NCBI RefSeq assembly: GCF_000327385.1
Contig: NW_008709715.1
Coordinates: forward strand, 856,752 to 920,751
Direction: 5' to 3'
DNA from: Lottia gigantea
Lineage: Eukaryota > Mollusca > Gastropoda > Lottiidae
Length of the DNA stretch: 64,000 nt
Part shown: positions 37,540 through 49,780 of the stretch, piece after piece
How positions within the stretch are numbered: position 1 is the stretch's first letter
Layout of the letters: each line of letters opens with the position of its first letter
Notes under the pieces: model-generated
Databases searched by the model: none
What the model was told of the DNA's origin: nothing
The model's input: the letters and a program-made list of their open reading frames with translations, nothing else
Program-made: the position numbers and the translations under genes

Positions 37540-38660
37540 TTGCGATATTGCTCTTTGACAATCGCTACCAGGAACAGAAGATTGAGTTGTTGCTATTTGA
37601 CAATTGGTACCACGAACAGACAATAATGATGTTGTTATTTGACAATCATTACCACAAACAGACAATTATGATGTTATTTTACAATCGTTACAACTAACAG
37701 AAGACGGTGGTGTGACAATCGCTAGTAGGAACAGAATATTTAGATGTTACTCTTCCACAACTCGTTACTAGGAACAGAAAATTGCAATGTACATTACCAG
37801 GCAAAGAGGAAGGCAATTTTGCTCTATGACAAATAATACCAGGAAAAGAAGATTTCTATGAATACTAGAATTTGAAGACAGCGATGTTGCTCTTTGTCAA
37901 TCGTTACCAAAATTGAACAATAATTAAGATGTTACTAATCCACAATCCTTGCCAGGAACAGTCGATGACAATGTTGTTCTTTGACAATTGGTACTAGGAA
38001 CAGAAGATAACGATGAAGATTGTGGTGTTGCGCTTTAACAATCCATACAAGGAACAGGAGATGGCGATATTCCTTATTTGCAATATTACCAGAAACATAC
38101 AAGAGCGACATTGATATTTTTCAATCGTCAACAGGACAACAGGAACGAAAGATGTTTCTATTTAACAATCGTAACCAAAAAAAACAAAGATATGTTGCCC
38201 TTTGACAATCGTTACCAAGAACAAATTATTGGGATGTTGCTATTGTACAATCACTACAATTAACAGATAAGATGGTGATAACTGTTTCCAGGAACAGACG
38301 ATAGCGATATTGCTCTTTAAGAATATTTAGTTGTTCCTTTACAATCGTTACTAACCAGGAACAGAAGATGGCGATTTTGCTTTTTGACAATCTTTACCAA
38401 AAACTAATGAAAGCAACTCTGCCCTTTGACCATCGTTACCACGAACAGTTGATAGTAATGCTGCTCTTTGGCAATCGTTACCAGGGCGGCTCTTTTGTCA
38501 TCGTTTCCATGAACGTTAACTTTATGTTGTTCTTTGACCATCGTTACCATGAAAAGAAACTAGCAGTGTTGCTTTTGATGACTATCGTTTCCATGAACAG
38601 ATGATAACCGTATAAGCCTTTATGTTGCTTTTGACAATCGTTATAAGGAACACAAGATTG
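37540..38660. repeat. Degenerate minisatellite, about 42-bp unit
   Basis: Roughly 25 diverged copies built on TGTTGCTCTTTGACAATCGT followed by TACCAGGAACAGAAGAT. Unit length varies and some units are truncated. This repeat accounts for the overlapping open frames on both strands between 37471 and 38604. Confidence 0.9.
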
Positions 38661-41408
38661 CAATGAAATAAGTTTAGCAGGAAATTGAACTGAATATCAA
38701 AACAAGTTCTAATTATACTATGAGGAAAACAAGAGGAGAAATTCAGGTTATTGAAGGTTGGCGTGTTGATCTTAAAATGAGTATGGAAATGAGAAATTAA
38801 CTCGAGACAAACTTCTCTTGCCCATTAACATTGATCCCAACTACACACAGATAATCTCCATGCTTGATTACATCTTTCTTATTACGATCAGCTGAAACAA
38901 TGATACTGTATAGTCTTTGAGTAAAATTGATGTGTCTTCTATTTTCTATAGCATCTCATCCTCTCTCTCTCTCTTTTAAACAGATTTTGTTATGTATATT
39001 ATATGGTAGTCAAATCCAGTAGTACACAGACGTTAACTGGTATGCAAATTTGTATGATTCTTTTGGTGCCCTGGTGACATTTAAAATAATATGGAATCAT
39101 CGGAATAGTCTTAGGAATCAGTTTAACGAATTGATTGCTATTGAATTTTCTATATTAATATGAGAATGTGTCGACTATGGTTCGTATACCCACCAAGCTG
39201 CCGAAAGATGTTGGCACCTATCTCGGCATCAAGTAGGGATATTTGTAAAACTAGATATATTCGTAACACATCAGATAAAACCATATGTTCTGTAAGTAAC
39301 AGAATGTCTTGTAGATCAACTGAGAAAAATAAACGAGCAGCGAAACTGTGATGGCTTTGGAACTAGACATTTAATGTGACTTTTATGTGATTAAAATGAA
39401 TCCGGCAAGTCATTCTGTAGTCTTTAATTTCAGATTGACAGCTGTAGTCTGATTAAATGTTCACTTCAAACATTCTTGAAATTTCTATTTAAACTTTGCC
39501 TTTTAAACAGTCATGTCTGATACAGAAATCAAAGTGAAAGGGTAATTACATCAATATTTCCATTCACTGAAACAAAACATCGATATTAAACAAACTGATC
39601 TGGTAGAAAAAGAAGCATATCCATATCTCAAATCAAATATCATAAAAACCTGTGCAAAACCTGCGTTGGATTTGAGTTTTAAAGTCTACTAAAAGGGGGC
39701 ACCATTCGTTTGACCTAAGTCTCAGAAACAGGAAATTTTGCTTTTAATCTGTATCGAGACGCTTTTCTTTTTCACTGAAAATTGAAATAACCTCTTGCTC
39801 AGAAATACCCTTCGAAAGGACAAATTCCATAGTAAACTATCACGACCAACTATTTAGCTGACTGTGCTTGATATAATGGCAGCCTCCCACTGGTCAGATG
39901 AGCTGATTCCATGATATTTAATGCAGTTAATCACCTAATGTATTGAGAATCGTCTCCGTGTCTATATCTCTATGATTATCAATGACAAAACTGTGAAGCA
40001 ATATAGAACGTCGTAAAACTATCAACACCGTGACACATTAAATCAGATGCCCCGCAATGACAATTTACAATTTGAATGCTCTACAGAATCACAAGCAATC
40101 TACTGCTGTTGGATCAGGCATCGTGAAACCGGAAAGAGATCTAGCATGACAGTCAAGCCATTAAAATGACAACATCTCAGAATTCCTGTTCAATTTCTTG
40201 ATAGCTGTCAAAAGCATCCTCTCCAATAGCTTTAAACCATTGATTCTGTGTTCTCGACACGACTTTAATTTTAATCACGCCAGTTCAAAATAGCTTGCCA
40301 TGACATAAGCGGAGATACGGGATGCAGAGTATAATTCGGATGCTTTTTATGCAAGAAACAAAGGAATTTGATATTCCCCAATACATCTCTTACAAGAAAC
40401 TACAGTATAGAAAGATATTCAAGATGCATCCGATTATTGATTCTTGGTACCAGTAAGACAAAAAAACTGAAATTGAAAATTATTGATATTTTTAAGGAAA
40501 GTTTACTCAAATAAACATATGCTTCAATGTTTATTCATTTGCGCTTTGCAAATGAAAATTGAATGTGTTCTTCGATAAAAAAATTTGTTTTTTGACCAAT
40601 AACATATTATAAGCAATAACGCTTATATTACTTGTACTTTGCAATCGCAAAACGATTGTACCTCATTGAGAATTTCTCAATACATTTAGATTGGTAGAAA
40701 TTTATACATGATTACAAACCATACTGCTTCTACTGGACCAACCCACCCCACCCCCATCCCGGATAGATATAAAATTGCACCATATCTGGAATACAAACGT
40801 GAGGTTGAAAATACTAAATTAATTTTCTTCAAGAGGTGTCAATTTTTTTATACGATTGTTTCTTAAGCAATTCCATTTTTTCTGTAGCAACACATTATCA
40901 TTCCATGAGAATTTATATATTTGCTGACATTTCGTAATGACGTAAAAATAAATTGAAAAAAAGAGTTTCCGCTTGAATTCCTCATTCTGCTTCCTTTGAT
41001 GAGTATAAACTAACACTTGCCTCTCCATTTTCAATTCCCTTGCCATTTACGTAATCAGAAGAAAATTGATTTTGATGTAAATTTTATGCATGTCAGGAAT
41101 TGCGATCGAGTTAAAATTTACTGGTCCAACTTTATCTGAGGAATTTAAATCCTCGATTGTATTTTAATCGAAAGAGGCGAATATAAATTGTCTAAGCATT
41201 TAAAAAGATTGATTTAACACGTATTCAAATTGATTTCTTTTTATTCCTGCAAGTCTTGGAGGATTCCAATGTAATTTAATTGTTTCAATTTAGAACTGGT
41301 ATTTGTCTTAACGCACAACATTTTTATTGTGTTCTTAATGCGATTTGCAGAAACTTTGGAATCAAGTTCTAAGACTATGTGAATGCGCATGCTCGTGTTG
41401 TTACTGTT

Positions 41409-41536
41409 TATAAATGGCTTGAGTTAGAAGTTCCACTATAATAAACTATAACAAGCTAGTGAGGTGAAGAAGAAAACGTGATTTAAGAGAAATCGAAGTA
41501 TTTTCCTCCAGTGTAACAATTGATTGGGAGTATAAG
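41409..41536 (+). promoter_or_regulatory. Candidate TATA box, transcription start and non-coding first exon (possibly GGCX)
   Basis: TATAAA occurs at 41409-41414. The following sequence lacks long repeats and ends in an acceptable donor, TATAAG/GTTAGT, at 41536/41537. GGCX's first coding exon has an acceptor at 52611-52616, so an upstream non-coding exon must exist, and this is one candidate. No coding evidence supports it. If correct, the first GGCX intron is about 11 kb. Confidence 0.25.
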
Positions 41537-42778
41537 GTTAGTCTTCAATATTAACTTTATTTACATGAACGATATTTTCATATGAATTGGTTAGTGATGT
41601 ATATTAGGTAGTTCCTGTTATACCAACAGGATACTAGTATTGTTATTTAGGTCTCTAGTTCCTGATTTTATTGACAGGTTAGTTTCTTATCTTTGTTCTT
41701 GTCATATCTAGATACGTTTTTATATCGATATAGTTTATTATCTGATAAATTATACCAGGCTAAGGGAATAGTTGATTTGATATTGCCCTGTCATAGGTAA
41801 TGGTTGAGGCTGGTTGAATAAAGGTGGTTCTCTTTAGGTTCTCATCTTTACTTTCTCATCTCTACTTTCAATTTGATATTCAATTAGTAGGCTAAACCAC
41901 AAAGGTTATGATCTAAGGAAAAATGGATTTGTCCAAATACCCAATGCCCACATTGTTGGAGAAAGGAGCACCTTTTTACTCAATTCACATCTAAAGTATC
42001 CATTGTATTGTCACAATTTGAGATTATAGGAGTTAACATAGGGGGTCAAAGTTCACTAACTGTCCAACATCTTTTATACATTTACAATCTAATTTGTATA
42101 TATACTGATTGCAGGGCTTAATCGCACTGAAATATGCTAGATAGTGCTAATTCTAACTTCAGTTGAGGTTTATATAATAGGCTTACACATATTAAATTTT
42201 ATCTAAATCAGTTTAAAAAATTCTATGACATTTTCAATATGCGAAATATCTGTTACAGAGGTAGATATCTGTGGGGTTGTTATTTCGAAAGTGTCAAATT
42301 TGATTTTGATTCATTTTAGGTTTGCGTTTCATATTTTTAATTTTATCAAAATCAGTTAAAAACTGGACATATATGACGATATATTTCTACATAGATACTG
42401 GTATATAATGATATTCTATTTATTCTATCATGTGTTTTTCTCAAAGTTATCAATGAACAGAAATCACTGGATTTTTGCAAAGTTGTTTCTTCTCTGAACA
42501 TTTTCTTTAAAATTTGAAATATCAATCTTATGAATAGTTAACCATGAATTTAAGAAAATTATGAAGAAATGTCAGAAAGTATTTCAATAAGGTAGCTAAC
42601 CTATTGTGTGAGACTACATAAATATAAGTAGAATTCTGTTTATTGTAAATTATGTCTAATTATACGGTACATGGCCCTATATTTTATAATATGTTCTATA
42701 TTACTCTATAATGAACAAACAAAACCTCAAATATCAAATATAACATAATAATTTCCTTGGAATTTCAATATCTTGATG

Positions 42779-43092
42779 GTTTGAGATTGTTTAAAGCATT
42801 TCTACATTTTTTATGTGTATCAGGGACAATGATACCATCAATTTACACAATTCCAATTTTAAATCAGACATATGTGGTTCCTGCAATTCCACTAAAACTA
42901 AGTGTTTGATGACGTTAATAATCAAAAATCTGCTTGTATCATATATGGCCCATTGCAGTAGTGACACTTACTTTTGGTGAAATTGAAAGAATCCGAGACA
43001 TCTGTCTAGAAATTACAATGGTGCAAATTGATGCTTTCCTTGTCCTCAATACACATAAAAAAATGTAGAAATCCTTTTTACAATCCCTTTAA
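42779..43092. repeat. Family A foldback MITE, full-length diverged copy
   Basis: It shares with 18033-18350 the pieces ATGTGTATCAGGGACAATGA, ATGTGGTTCCTGCAATTCCA and CTAAAACTAAGTGTTTGATG, and the right end TTTTTACAATCCCTTTAA. The length (about 314 bp) equals the best copy. Confidence 0.85.
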
Positions 43093-44342
43093 CATTTCTG
43101 TTTTCAAATAAAACCACAATCTATTTTGATAATGCCATCAATAATTCATACTTATTTGAAAAACTGGTTGGCAAAAATAGATACTTACATAAAATCTTGT
43201 ATCATTCCTTGCCAATACAATTGTGTTACATGTTATATACAAGAAATACCAAGTTAATAAGAAATTCTTTTCTTATGTACAGTTTCTCAGATGTTAAATA
43301 GATTAAAAAAAATGCTACTAATAAAATACTCAAATGCCATTTCAAATTGCAGAATTTCCTGAAAATTCTATTCAATGGTCCGAATGGTTTATTTCTGTTT
43401 CTTTCAAACTTGGTGTAGATTATGTTTACTAAAGAGTTCCAAATAGAAAAAAAGGTTCAATGAAAATTCAGAAATGATATTTGGTTTGGCAGATGATATT
43501 TTGTGGAAACTGTTTGAGGAAGGTTTGAGATTGATTTGAGACAATAATTGATCAATAATGTTATTATTTTGGGGTTATGTTGATATTTTGGTCTAAGATT
43601 ATTTATATTACACAAGAAAATAATCAGAGCGTCTGGAGGTTATGTTATTATATCTGATTCTATTAACATCAATATAAACAACTATTTGGTCCTCATAAAA
43701 TATTTGTTTGAACTTCATTTGATAACCAAACTTACACAAACAATGAATTAAAGGAAGCACCCCAGATAATGTTTTTATCTGCAATGATTAAAGTGGTTTA
43801 AAATGTTAGAAAAGGCTTTTAGTAATGTATAATTTAGATCCTGTTCTGTAATTGCAGAAAGATATAGTCTTCAAGTATCTTAATGATTGGCCTGTAGTTT
43901 TCCTTTGAAGCTCAATAACAGAATTAAAATTAATCAGATGAGACTTTTTTGAGATTTGCTGTTTCTTATGAATTCTTCATTGTTGTATAAAAAGCTGGCA
44001 GTCTAGAAATTTTGGTTTCGTTGAAGTAGACCTAGAACATGGGTCATTAAAATTTTCAAGTAAAAATATGAAGAATTTTTCAAATTTGCGCAATCTGAAA
44101 TAGTATAAACAAAGTATTTCTAGATCGGTTTCTTGTTTGAAGGGTCAATAAAAATCCCAAGTACTAATGATCTGAACAGTAAAACAAAATGCGAATTTTC
44201 AAAAACAACATTTTTGACATGACATTTTTACAAAGTTAACCAGCTTACACAGTTGAAGAAAGAAATTAATTAGTTGCAGACGGTTCTCTTTTAAGCTGTC
44301 TGAAATAGGTCATTAGGGACATGTTTAGGATATAAAACCAGT

Positions 44343-44455
44343 AAACAATGATAATAAACAATAGTAATGGTAATAAACAATAGTAATGGTAATAAACAAT
44401 AGTAATGGTAATAAACAACAGTAATGGTAATAAACAATAGTAATGGTAATAGATA
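44343..44455. repeat. Minisatellite, 19-bp unit, about six copies
   Basis: AATAAACAATAGTAATGGT is repeated almost perfectly. One copy has ACAACAG in place of ACAATAG, and the last reads AATAGATAATAA. High identity suggests recent expansion. The minus-strand Tyr/Leu-rich open frame here is a by-product. Confidence 0.95.
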
Positions 44456-45477
44456 ATAATACAGTATATTGATAAATGATACTGGTAATTGACAACTAAT
44501 CAATGTTATAAGACGTACTTTCCACCTGATACTCCTTTAACATGTTTTTAATTCTTATCTTAATGACTAGTCCTCTCATTATTATATTTTATAGGAAATG
44601 TTATTTTCTTGTATCCATAGCAACGATATGACTGATATTATATTCATGTTTTAATCAACATTCCTATTGTGCCCCCAGACAACACTTCATCACATCCAGA
44701 AAAAAGTATACTGATTCTATTTTATAGACTTTATTATCTAAGGGCACATCTAGATTTATAATATGTAACATCATACAAACATCTAAAGCTTGGTACAGTT
44801 TGTCTCTATCATTTCATGGCTAATTGGTCAAGGATTATGTTCTGTCAGTTGGGCAACATGCTATGAAGATGTGATGTTCTCGAAAAAGTAGTAAGTGTGT
44901 ACAATATGGATACGCTTGTTAACATACTGACCAAATGTTCGCAAAAGGTAGCTGAAATAAATACAAGATTATTTTCTTGTTGCTGGGATGTAAATGATGT
45001 TGCAGAGTTTTATCCAATCAGAAAAGGGCTATAAATCACATGATCTATCTCAATCCATGTGATGTAAACAAAGTGGGATCTCTCAGATGGGTGTCTTGCC
45101 TTTCTATGAGAGGCCCCATTTTGTGTATTGATTGTTGAAATGCTAGATCATCCATCGAAGGAAATTCTTGTATGATGGCATGTCCCAATCTCAACTTTTT
45201 CAGGAGACAGTGGTAACCCCCATGTTGGTCTTTAATATATACGATCTTTTCCACACCCTTTTTCTCAGGTTTACACCTTACTGTTTTTTAATCAAGACAA
45301 TACATCTCTGTCTATTTGAATCTTCCATTTTAATGAATTTCCTTCTAAAATCCATATTTTGGTGGAAATATTCATCAACATGTTGGCCAACATTAGTTAT
45401 ATATTAGTTTACTAGATACATGTTTTTATAAGCGTTACAAGTACTTTTGGCTCCTCTCCCTAAAAACATCACTTGAA

Positions 45478-45655
45478 GGATTTTGTAAGTGTTGTAATTT
45501 TCTCAATGTCAGCTTGGCTTTCTTTAATAATAGTATTCTGTTTGAATGTTTGGTTGTTCTACTGCTTCCAAGATGAATGATTTCACAAGTGTTGTAATTT
45601 TCTCAATGTCAGCTTGGCTTCCATCAATAATATTATTCTGTTTGACTATTTGAAT
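45478..45655. repeat. Direct duplication, about 107-bp spacing
   Basis: AGTGTTGTAATTTTCTCAAT then GTCAGCTTGGCTTTCTTTAA at 45488, recurring as AGTGTTGTAATTTTCTCAAT then GTCAGCTTGGCTTCCATCAA at 45589. Both continue into ATTCTGTTTGA. Non-coding. Confidence 0.8.
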
Positions 45656-46344
45656 GCTCTGTGTTGCTGACTGACCTATGTCAATAAGTGCTGAATATTC
45701 TTATAAATGGCTTCAAATGGAAGAGTTGTCAAATCAAGTGAATAAATTGCTCAAACAGGGTAATTGCAGATATTTTCAGTTGAGTGCAGAAAATTCCGAT
45801 TCTCAATTATAGCCTGTCTTAGATTGGAATGGAAACGTATTTCAACTTCATTTAAAATGTATTAGATTTAGACAGAGACTTGACAAGATCCAACTGTTGA
45901 GTTCAAACACAGTGTTAGAGTAAATAACAAGGTTAATCTTCATAAATTTTCTTCCTTTTAGGTGATTGTAAAATAATTGATTAAAGGATCCCTCCCACAG
46001 AGATATTCCATCACAAATTCTCCTTTTGACACTTGGTGTAGATATTTTTTTCTTGTAAAAAGTCTAGGATGAGTGCTTATTTTGCCAGTTTTTGTCAGCA
46101 AATTTCAGTTATTGCCTTTGTCTACTTGATGAAAATTGGTGTTTTAAGACTTTCTGATTTTTAAAGCAAAAGTAAATGTACTATTGTTATATTTTGTTAT
46201 ATTGCAATTGGTTTTCTTTATTTATGGCAAGTTAACAGGATCTCATCCTTTGCAGTTCACAAGAAAATAGAAAACATATCAAGAAATGCTGCAAACTTAT
46301 AACTTTTAATGCTGTAGAATATCGTTTCAAATGATTTTTGTCTG

Positions 46345-46410
46345 CAGTAGTGTAGCCAGGATTCCTTTGAAGGGGGGGGGCATCCAAGCACCATGGCCCC
46401 CCATGTCATG
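46345..46410. repeat. hAT-like terminal fragment with G/C-rich patch
   Basis: CAGTAGTGTAGCCAGGATTC followed by a run of nine G bases and ATGGCCCCCCATG resembles one end of hAT-type elements (consensus start CAGTGRCGTAGCCAGG). No matching right terminus was found nearby, so it is a fragment. Confidence 0.45.
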
Positions 46411-47423
46411 AAATGTTTGGGTTGGCTGTAGACTTTTGTAGAGTGCTTGTTTTCCTTTTGGTAACAGATTTAGATTAAGTAAGATTATAGCCTTTATAAT
46501 TTGTTTATGAAGTTTCATTTGGTCATGGAATGACTTCACAGTCAGAATATTTACAAAAACCACTCTCTTATGTTCTGAAACAGATTCCTGCGAGACTTTC
46601 ACAGAAGTTATAAATCATTGGAAGATAAGGTAGTTTAAGGATGGATCCTAATGTCAAACAGTATTATCTAAACTCATCAATCAAGCAGAGGATGTAAAGA
46701 GTTTAGAAGCTCTTGTTAATTTAAATTGATTTCTAGTGGTGTAAGAATTATCATTGAATTGATACAATTATACAGTAAGGTGACTGCGGGGCATAAAAAA
46801 CTCCACTCTAATGAGATTTTAGTGACAAGATAAACTAGAATATTGATGATGGTAGAATTCAATAATTACATACACAGTTTTTTATCTTTTTATACTGGTA
46901 TTGTACAAAAATCCTTACTCAAATCCTATATTATTAGAAATCTATCAAGAAATAATCTAGAACGTCCAGAGAAACACCTTGTACAAAAATATAATTTTGA
47001 AATGAAAACTTTTAAACAATAATAATTCCTGTGAAAGTTTGAGTATAAAGGGCCTAATTTGAGAGAAATTTAATTTTTTACACAATATAGAAGTCAAAAG
47101 CGACATAAAGTGGAAATTTCAACGAAATGATGTAAAATAAAGGCTCAGTTGTATGATTGTCATCATCAGATAAATAATAAATGTGCCAAATCCAATATTG
47201 ATGGTAAATACAGTTGAAATAAAGGTCTCACTGTTATGATAATACTATCATTAGCCTCTCCTGGTGTGATCCAGCTGTTTAATACTGAAATTGTTATCAG
47301 GGGTTCTGTACTTAAGTCCTTTAGAGCATTGGAAACTTTACATTTTCTTGGTAACGTCAGACGATTTGTGGTCATGGATTCTTAGCCCGGTCCTTATGTG
47401 AAAGTTTAGTGAATAAGTCAGAA

Positions 47424-47520
47424 TTCCACTCGACTGGGCTGTAAATGGGTACAGATAATTTGGTAAAGATCTATGTCTAGAGATTTGGCCAATGACAAGC
47501 TGGTAGGAAGAATCCCCTTA
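47424..47520 (+). repeat. SINE body fragment
   Basis: GGGCTGTAAATGGGTACAGA, then AGATTTGGCCAATGACAAGC and TGGTAGGAAG, matches the 3' body of the SINE copies at 48112-48345 and 56820-57062. Confidence 0.7.
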
Positions 47521-48111
47521 GATTATATTTGTTTGGTCCGAGCAACATGGATTAGATATGAATTTTCCTTGAGATTTGCATATAAGATCATATCAGTTTC
47601 TTTCATAACATAAAATCTAAAATAACATTAAAAACAACCATCTGATTTCTAGATAGACTAGTGTGAATATAGTATTTATTGTTTATTATATAGTTATACT
47701 AATTATTTCTGACATCTGACTTTATGATGTATTGATTGAAGAAATTATCATCATTGCTATGACCAGTTGTCTAGAACAGTAGGATGTATACAGTGTTATT
47801 AGCTGTTATTAGCTCACTATATTTGGTAATATTTATCGATTCCTTGATTTAAAGGGGAAAGTCAATAAAGATTCCTGCTTTCTAATCAAGAGACCTGGGG
47901 ATTCAATCCAGAAAATCCATGCTGAAGTTCTACCTACTACTATACAATACTACTATCATCCTCGAAAGTGGAGACCAAGCTAGCGTGTATCTACATTGAA
48001 GTTAGCCCTTCGAGTTGCAGTGACTTTATGAATCCCCTCAAGCCAGTTTTGTCCATTTTTGGTAATTCACATGGGTTGGTTTGAAGAAAGAAAAAGTATA
48101 TTTTACAAGGA

Positions 48112-48345
48112 TAACAACCTAGGTTTACAGTTAAGGATCCTTTCTACCAGCTGGTCCTTGGCCAAACCTCTTGGCATTGATCTTTCCCAGATTATCCGTA
48201 CCCATTTACAGCTGGGTTGATTGGAATTATGAGTGAAGATGACTTATTCAAGGTCAGCAGACTATCACACACTGATCAAGAATTTAACCCACATCATGTC
48301 ATGTAAAGAACTAATGCACTAACCGAATGTTCTATAGAACCTCAC
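48112..48345 (-). repeat. tRNA-derived SINE, best copy
   Basis: The minus strand starts with a tRNA-like head (GGTTAGTGCATTAG as A-box region, GTGGGTTAAATTCTTG as B-box region). It continues with the family body CCAGCTGTAAATGGGTACGG, AAGAGGTTTGGCCAAGGACC and AGCTGGTAGAAAGGATCC. Length is about 230 bp. Two more copies in the window share the body, which establishes a family. Confidence 0.75.
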
Positions 48346-48799
48346 AAAATGATCTGCTATAAAGACTAAGATTACAGTTGCAGTTCTCATGTCTATGTTT
48401 CATTAAAAGAATTTACTTGTTGGTGACGAAAAAATATCTCAATATCTCACTTATACCTAGAGCTTAAACCCTTGTATATTAATATCAACAGTTGACATTT
48501 ATTCTACCATTATTATTTTGAATTTCCCATTCGCATTAAAATGATTTGTAAATATTAATGATGAAGTGATGGCAGGTAATTCTCAGGAGAGGATTCCATA
48601 TTTCAAGGTCATTATTCTAGAACTAAATTAAGACTACTTTATCATTGAAAATAGAATCATATTACACTTGTACAGGAAACACCATCAATTCTAGTTATTC
48701 TTACATTTTTTACTTTTGATTGCATGTTTTTGAGATTTTCTGTTTGTTCTTGGTGTTAAAGTTGACAGCTTCAACATTTATGATTGAAATGAGCCTTTT

Positions 48800-48850
48800 T
48801 GCTTGGGCTAATTAACATGTGCAGTGTGCATTGAGGGAAAGTTTGTAACT
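48800..48850. repeat. Dispersed repeat, family B, fragment
   Basis: GGGCTAATTAACATGTGCAG then TGTGCATTGAGGGAAAG matches the central part of the copies at 16678 and 24868. Confidence 0.5.
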
Positions 48851-49084
48851 TGAGTCTAAACATTTTTTATTTCTAATTAATAAGGAACTTTTAAGTATAC
48901 ATACATTATCTTAAGCACAGTGTGCCTTGGTTCGTTTTCACAACAGACTTTCCTCTGACCTGCTTCACTTATTTGGGGAGAACATGGTTGAAACATCCTG
49001 CAGGTATTATTGATGGTACCTATTTTACAATTGGAACTTGGAACCACTTCACTAACTGACAGAAAAATGGTTTAAATAATATTA

Positions 49085-49165
49085 GTACTACCCATGTTTG
49101 GATTTAAGCTAGGACCTAGGTTAGCGAGCAATCTTCTAACTCTCTGAACCACTGCGAACCCAGAC
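49085..49165 (-). repeat. tRNA-like SINE head fragment
   Basis: The minus strand reads GTGGTTCAGAGAGTTAGAAG then CTAGCTTAAATCCAAAC, comparable to A- and B-box regions. No body follows. Confidence 0.45.
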
Positions 49166-49479
49166 AATTGTTCTAAGCTGTAGGGAAATAAAAAAGAAAT
49201 GAACAGTCTATATTCTACATGGCAGTCAACGTAATTATTTATCCAAATCTCCAGTGTATATATATTTGTTTTTGAAGTCTAACATTTCTCAGATAAAGAC
49301 CAGTTTTTAGAGAAAACACAAAATTAATTTGAACATATATAACCTCAGGGGATTGTTCTTATCCTGTGAATATGTCTCTGTCAGAATGTTAAATAACAAA
49401 CTCATTATCATCTCCGATCTGGTGGAAAACTGCTCAAGATATATTCCGTTACAATGAAAAATGTAAAAACTGTGAGGAA

Positions 49480-49780
49480 ATTTTCAACTAATTAGAAAGT
49501 AATTTTGGTATTGCCACATGGTGCTAACTATTTTTAAGCTCATAGTTTTTAATGACTGTTTTATGAATAAATCGGAAGAATATTTAAGAGATTTTTATTC
49601 CTTTTGCTGACGCTGATTTTGGTATTGCATTTGAAATTTCTGTGGTAATGAAATAAAAAACTTTCAAAACTATGTTATGAAATTTTCAACTAATTAGAAA
49701 TTAATTTGGTATGGCCACATGGTGCTAACATTTCATAAAAGATAACAAAAATACTTATAGTTAATGATGACTGTTTTATG
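49480..49780. repeat. Direct duplication, about 200-bp spacing
   Basis: TTTTCAACTAATTAGAAAGT, GCCACATGGTGCTAAC and ATGACTGTTTTATGAATAAA recur about 200 bp later as TTTTCAACTAATTAGAAATT, GCCACATGGTGCTAAC and ATGACTGTTTTATGAATGAA. Non-coding. Confidence 0.8.

Larger units (their letters stand above)
32268..41400. other. Gene-poor 9-kb region downstream of the AK5-like gene
   Basis: No exon with recognisable homology was found on either strand. It contains two minisatellites, a family A MITE copy at 34146-34292 and a CT repeat at 38957-38978. The open frames of 60-96 codons here (for example 36094-36384 and 36990-37268 minus) show no family motif, no splice context and frequent overlap with frames on the other strand. 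A small exon-like start at 39511 is treated as a finding. Confidence 0.6.

Noticed and set aside
44291-44503. Minus-strand 70-codon hydrophobic ORF
   Set aside because: It is produced by the 19-bp tandem repeat; the Tyr/Leu/Ile pattern repeats with the DNA unit.
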